Of a DNA stretch of 64,000 nucleotides, positions 59,155 through 64,000 are shown piece after piece. The stretch's first letter is position 1, and each line of letters begins with the position of its first letter. The translations under genes and the position numbers were made by a program. This DNA is from CAWAHD01 sp963781785 (lineage in GTDB: Bacteria; Planctomycetota; Planctomycetia; Isosphaerales; Isosphaeraceae), in contig CAWAHD010000001.1 of NCBI GenBank assembly GCA_963781785.1, positions 372,001-436,000 of the forward strand, given 5' to 3'. A model generated the notes under the pieces. It was not told the origin of the DNA and did no database searches. It saw only the letters and a list, made by a program, of their open reading frames with translations.

Positions 59155-62065
59155 TTAGCCCGCCTTCCTGGAAGCGCTTGGGCCAGGTGTCTCGCGCGTC
59201 GCCGCCGCTTTCGCGGGGGCATTCTCCGGGACGGGCTCTCCCTCGGTGTTGAGCCGCTGGATCTTGTCAACGAACGGCAGGCTCTTGAGGGGTTTCTCGA
59301 CCACGGACCGGTCGCCCACGACCAGGATCGCGACTTTCTCGGGCGTGATGTATTGCCGGGCGACGCGGTCGATGTCGGCCCTGGTGACGGCCTCGATGCG
59401 GCCCTGGTAGTGAGCGAATTCATCGTCGGGGAGCCCGTAGTGGACGAGCAGGCTGAGCTGGCCGGCGACGCCGAAAGTCGTCTCGAAGCGGTGGGGGAAG
59501 CCCTGAATGATCCGCTCCTTGGCGAACGCCAGCTCGGCGTCGGTGACCGGGCGCTTGCCGGTGATGTCGGCCAGTTCTTTGAAGATCTCGACGAGCGACT
59601 CCTTGGTCACCGTGGTGTGGACGGTTCCGCCGGCTTCGAATGGGCCAGGTCCCCGCAGGAACGAGAAGCTCGACTGGGCACCGTAACTGTAACCCTTCTC
59701 TTCGCGAAGATTCATGTTGATGCGGCTGGAGAATTGGCCGCCCAGGACGGCGTTCAAAAGCGTCAGAGCGAAGTAATCCGGCGATTTGCGGGGGGCGCCG
59801 ATCCGGCCGACGGTCAAAACCGACTGCGCCGCGGCCGGTTTGTCGATGAGGTGAATCGTCCGGTTCGTCGGGGCGACCGAGGGCGCCATGGAGACTGACG
59901 GCTGTGCGGGAATCGGGCCGGGCGCCCAGGTGCGGAGCCTGCCTTCGAGTGCGGCCGTGATTGCCTCAGGGCGGACGTCTCCGACGACCACGAGCGCAGC
60001 ATTGGCCGGCACCATGATCCGGCGGCAAAATGCGACGGCGTCGTCGCGAGTGATCGATTGAATCGAGCTAGGCGTCCCCAGCTCAGGGCGGCCGTAGGGG
60101 TGATCGAGGCCATAAATCAAACGCGGGAAGATGTCCGCGGCGATCTGCTCCGGATCATCGGCCCGAGCCTGGAGCTGCGCCAGCCGCTCCAGCTTGAGCC
60201 GCGTCAGCTCCTTCTCGGGGAACGAGGGGTTCAAGATGACGTCGGCGTAGAGGTCGAGTGCCTGATCGAGATGCCGTGTCAACGTGGTCAGGCTGACGGA
60301 GGTCGATTCGAGCCCGCCGTCAGCCCCGAGCGCCGCGCCGATCTCGGCCAGCTCACCCGCCACCTGAAGCGCGGTACGGCTTTTCGTTCCCTCGTCGAGC
60401 ATGCCCGCAGCGATCGATCCCAGGCCTTCCTTGCCCTTGGGAGTCAGGGTCTCGCCCGACTTGACGATCAGATCGACGGTCACGATCGGCAGGTCGTGGC
60501 GCTCGACGATCAAGAGCTCGAGCGCGTTCGACAAGGTCCGCCGCTCAAAGGCCGGCGGCACGTAGGGGGGCGGCGGGCCCAGCGCCGGCATTTTCGAGCG
60601 GTCAAATTCATCGTGAACCGAGGTGGGCGGAAGATCGACCAGGGCAGCTTGCTTCGCGGGGTCCACGGCGATTTCAGGGGGCCGGGATGCCGGCGGGCCA
60701 GGGACAACGTCAAGCTCGATCCGCATCGGGCCCAGGTACTTCTTCGCCACCCTGACGACATCCTCCGGGGTCACTGCGAAGACCTTGTCGAGCTCGGTTC
60801 GGTAGGCCAAGGGGTCGCCGAGAGTGGCCATGTACTGGTTGAGCACGGCGGCCTTGCGAGTCACCGACTGAAGACCCATTATGAGGGCGCTTTCCCGTTC
60901 GTTCTGGGCCTTGCGGACCTCGGCCGCAGTTGGCCCTTGTGTCTTGAGGCGATCGATCTCGGCGTCGGCGATCTGGACCAGGTCGTCGAGCTTCTGGCCC
61001 GGCCGGGCGTAAAGTTCGACCTCGAAAGTCCCGGAAAGGAGCTGGGTGGGATGCGACGCACCGACCTGGGCTGCGAGTTGGCGCTCGTAGTACGAGCGCG
61101 CGGAACAGGCGGTTCTCCTTGGGAAGGCCCCCCAGAACGGCAGCCAGCACGTCGAGGGCCGGCTCGTCGGGATGGTTGGCCGGTACGGTGGGCCAAAACA
61201 GCTCGGCCCGGGGCAAGCTGACGGCATCCGTCATCGAGATGTGCTTGGCGGCGGCCAGGACCGGGACGCTCGGCTTGGGACGCACAAATTCGGGGCCGCG
61301 GAGCAGGGGACCGAAGTATTTCTTGACCCAATTGCGGGCCTGGTCCGGCTGAAAGTCGCCCGCGATACAGAGGATCGCATTGTTTGGCGCGTAGTAAGTT
61401 CGGAAGAACGCCGCCACGTCGGCCAACCGGCCAGCCGACAGGTCGGCCATCGAACCGATCACGCTGTGATGATAGGGGTGGTCGACGGGATAGAGCGCTT
61501 CCAGCAGCCGTTCTTCGGCCTGGCCATAGGGCACGTTGTCGACCGATTGGCGGCGCTCGTTTTTGACCACGTCGCGCTGGTTGTCGAGCTTCGCCTGAGT
61601 CATCGCTGGCAGAAGGAAGCCCATGCGGTCGGCCTCGAGCCAGAGCGCCAGCTCGAGTGCATTGCTGGGAACCGTTTCGTAATACACCGTCTGATCTTCG
61701 GCCGTGGTCCCATTCAAATCAGCACCCAGCTTTTCCAGCGGCAGGAAGTAGTCGCGGTCGTGGTTCTGGGAGCCCTGAAACATCATGTGCTCAAACAGGT
61801 GGGCAAACCCGGTCCGCCCCGGCTTTTCGTCTTTCGAGCCGGCCTTGTACAGGATGTTCACAGCGACCACCGGGGTCTTGTGGTCCCGGTGGAGCAGAAC
61901 CGTCAGGCCGTTGGGCAGACTGTATTTCTCGACTTCGAGGACGGGGACCTGGTGATGCCTTGCCGAAGCGCGATTGGGCTCGTCCGCCGCAGGCAATGCC
62001 GCGGAGGCTCCCAAAGCCAACCATACCAGGCCGGAACCGGCCAACCGGTGCGATGTGCTTCTCAT
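59155..62065 (-). CDS. Fused double M16 zinc metallopeptidase (frameshift near 61095)
   Basis: About 970 residues. Signal peptide (LVWLALGASAALPAADEP). The first M16 half carries the inverted zinc motif HLFEH (His89, Glu92, His93) and the third ligand Glu170 (VVKNERRQ, 77 residues later). Its own C-terminal M16 subdomain spans the frame change near 61095. The second half (from about LSNALELLIVERHDLPIVTV) keeps the fold, but where HxxEH is expected it reads GLGSIAAGMLDEG, so it is inactive; it retains the R-Y pair region (NLREEKGYSYGAQSSF). This active-plus-inactive fusion is like PqqL/pitrilysin-type enzymes. It should be a periplasmic peptide-degrading enzyme. Start supported by GGAGAAGGA upstream. 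Confidence 0.87.
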
Positions 62066-62164
62066 GGGCTCGATCCTTCTCCGGGCGGACTCCTACCGCA
62101 ATCTCACCCGTCAGGGGTTGAATTTGACGGGGGATGGAACGACTCGGTCTCTTGCGGCTGTCAG

Positions 62165-62238
62165 GGTGGGTGACGGGATTTGAACCCGCGATCCCCAGAT
62201 CCACAATCTGGTGCCTTAACCGCTAGGCCACACCCACC
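62165..62238 (-). tRNA. tRNA-His (anticodon GTG)
   Basis: The minus strand folds as a standard cloverleaf: acceptor GTGGGTG/CACCCAC, D-arm GCCTAGCGGTTAAGGC, anticodon stem CCAGA/TCTGG with loop TTGTGGA (anticodon GTG), T-arm GCGGGTTCAAATCCCGT. The extra G(-1) at 62238 pairs with C73 at 62165, the identity signature of tRNA-His. The CCA end is not encoded. Confidence 0.96.
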
Positions 62239-62590
62239 GTCATGGCGATCGATCCGATGCGCCACGATAAACCTTGGATCGGGCTCCCGTCAAGCGTACG
62301 AATGGACGCCTCACGATGGCATGCAGCCATGCCGATCAGGCCGGCAAATCGGCTGGCGATCACGGCCCAGGGCGGGCCAGAAATCAAGGTGGTTTGAGAC
62401 CGCGGAAGATGTCTGGTAAAAAAATGAAAATAAGGTCTTGACACGCCCAGATAAACTCTTGACGTGCGGCCGGCATGTTGCTGGGATAAAACCGCAAGTT
62501 GACGGTGCTACTCTTTGCGTCAGAATGGTCTGGGAATTCCCAGCTCAAGGGTCAGGACGGCGCGGGGCTCGCGAGGCGGATACGGGCATC
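62239..62590. other. Non-coding stretch
   Basis: No gene seen. It should contain the promoter of the leftward tRNA and of the rightward oxidoreductase. Two TTGAC(A/G) boxes (62438 and 62458) occur, but no well-spaced -10 box follows them. Confidence 0.35.
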
Positions 62591-63603
62591 ATGGTAACGT
62601 CGGCGCTGCGGATTGGGATCGCTGGGTGCGGGCTGGCCGCGCGCATCCACCTGGACCGGCTGCTCGCCGAGGACAACGTTGCCATCGCCGGCCTTGCCGA
62701 TCCGGAGCCAGCCGCGGCCCGAGCGCTGGCCGACCGGGTGCTCACGAACGCCCGGAGTCGATCCAGTGCGGCCACTCTCCCGATCTATACCGATCACCGG
62801 GCGCTTTCCGCGAGCAATCTCCGGATGCACTGGCGATCTTCACACCGCATCTGACGCACTACCGGCTGGCGATGGACGCACTTCAGGCAGGTTGCCATGT
62901 GTTCATCGAGAAGCCGCTGTCGACGAATGTGCAGGAAGCGTCGGATATCGTGAGCCTCGCCAAAGGGCGGGACCTGAAGGTCGCGGTCGGGCATCAGTTT
63001 CGCCTATGTCCGAGTCTGGTCGAGGCACGGCGGCGGCTCGCGGCCGGGTCGATCGGCCCGGTGCGGCTGGTCACGGCACTTCTTTGTCGGCCATGGCTGT
63101 CCACCTTGGAGCAGGAGGAGAGCACCTGGCGGTTCAACTCGAAGGCGGCCGGAAACGGGATCCTGGCCGACGCCGGGGATCATCTGATCGACGCACTATT
63201 ATGGACGACCCGGCAGGTGGCCGACGAGGTCGGCGCGGTCCAGGCCGGGCGGGACCCTGGGATTGACCTGATCACAGCAGCGGCGATCAGGCTGGCGGAT
63301 GGAACACCGGCCACTCTGACGATCTCGGGTATTTCACCTGGATCACTGTTCGTCCTGGAATACTTCGGCGAGCTGGGACGGCTGCGAGCGACCGACCAGA
63401 CTCTCGAAGAAGAACGAATTGACACGGCACGGTGCGAAGTTTCCTTGCCCGAGGCAGGCCCCTCGATCGACGGCAATTTCGTAGCCGCTGTGGCAAAGGG
63501 CGCACCTCTATGTTGTCCCGCAGAGGAGGCCCTGGACGCTGTGCGTCTCTTGGAAGCGATCGCGCGATCTGCGGCGACCGGACAAGTTGTGCGACTCAGA
63601 TGA
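62591..63603 (+). CDS. Gfo/Idh/MocA-family oxidoreductase (frameshift near 62812)
   Basis: About 337 residues from ATG 62591. The nucleotide-binding Rossmann motif is RIGIAGCGLAARIHLDRLL near the N-terminus. After a frame change near 62812 the sequence continues DALAIFTPHLTHYRLAMDAL and the family hallmark VFIEKPLSTN, with the EKP lysine that contacts substrate. The C-terminal beta-sheet domain follows (GNGILADAGDHLIDALLWTT, with the catalytic-type Asp/His in DAGDHLID). These NAD(P)-dependent enzymes oxidise or reduce sugars and cyclitols and are expanded in planctomycetes. The substrate is unknown; no pathway neighbours are present. Confidence 0.85.
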
Positions 63604-64000
63604 CACGATCAAAAGATCAGGAAAGGAGGCGCTGGGCAATCACGATCAGGCTCATTCGCGGTGGTGTTGAGAGCTGTTTGGGCCTGGTGCGTGCCCCCGA
63701 GCCGGTGACTCGATTCTTGGGACGCGCGAGCTTGCACAAGAGTCTTTCAAGCTGCCCCAGGCGTCATGCCGACCATTCCGAGTAGTCATCGAACTCAAGA
63801 CCTCAACGGACCACGAGTTCGATCGCCCGGACGCCGCCGTGGAACTTGTGTCCCGACGCGTTGGAATCTTGCTGATTTCGATACTTGACAATGAAGTGCC
63901 TCCTTGACTACGACTATGGCTCCGCTCTCGGATCGAACAGAACAGAGTTGACCCAAGAAGCGAATCGGCCATCACGAGCGCGTTGGAGAGGGGGAATCCC
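63604..64000. other. Terminal stretch without a confident gene
   Basis: A plus-strand frame without a start codon (about 63673-63910) reads FRVVIELKTSTDHEFDRPDA then AVELVSRRVGILLISILDN and could be a gene relic. Nothing else is supported up to the window edge. Confidence 0.3.

Noticed and set aside
60058..61221. A 387-codon plus-strand open frame opposite the M16 peptidase
   Set aside because: Antisense shadow; composition is Arg/Gly-rich and without motifs.
63673..63910. A start-less plus-strand frame reading VVIELKTSTDHEF and GILLISILDNE
   Set aside because: No start codon, no ribosome binding site and no family I can name; mentioned only as a possible relic.

Overview
The window is GC-rich bacterial DNA that reads as a planctomycete, most likely an Isosphaeraceae-like lineage. 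This rests on gene families, not on a marker gene. The families are a YTV-repeat wall protein, several exported proteins carrying the N-terminal LE.LE.R.LL motif, a YXWGXW-type protein, DUF1080, a relic of a DUF1559 prepilin, an ECF sigma factor coupled to a kinase-WD40 fusion, and a giant repeat/CARDB/RHS surface protein. There is no rRNA, no CRISPR array and one tRNA (His).

Layout. 0-9.4 kb: the end of an FG-GAP/methyltransferase fusion, a HEAT-repeat membrane protein, a YTV wall protein, a seven-heme cytochrome and a TPR protein. 9.4-19 kb, minus strand: a PdeM-type nuclease coupled to an Lhr-type helicase, a YXWGXW protein, a three-gene ATPase/CpsD-like/membrane-protein operon and a badly broken secreted protein. 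19-28.3 kb: a decapeptide-repeat protein, two matrixin paralogues, a large surface protein and a trypsin-like protease. 28.6-33.4 kb: a D12 adenine methyltransferase, an ABC-2-like permease and three uncharacterised small genes, two of them overlapping. 33.4-48.3 kb: remains of giant surface-protein genes cut by mobile DNA. 49-53 kb: an ECF sigma/kinase-WD40 operon. 53.3-57 kb: an antitoxin-like relic, a complete insertion sequence with perfect ends and target duplication, a DUF433 gene and a repeat-bearing non-coding stretch. 57-64 kb: DUF1080, glpX, a double M16 peptidase, tRNA-His and a Gfo/Idh/MocA oxidoreductase.

The most unusual parts are two mobile units. One is a 4.43-kb element (38391-42821) with 8-bp inverted ends (CAAAATGC) and an apparent 2-bp target duplication. 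It carries four same-direction genes: two different rve-type integrases and two small HTH/coiled-coil proteins. Removing it restores an in-frame join between the two halves of the surface gene. The other (about 35.6-37.3 kb) encodes a 534-residue protein with none of the transposase motifs I know. Its start codon directly follows an 80-nt multi-hairpin leader that would sequester the Shine-Dalgarno sequence.

Quality caveat. More than twenty protein-coding regions change frame in mid-gene while homology continues in the next frame. One case is directly visible as a single extra A in one copy of a tandem repeat. Transposases and some other genes are intact. Most of these breaks are probably assembly or sequencing indels, so genes with one or two breaks are annotated as single CDSs with the approximate break given.
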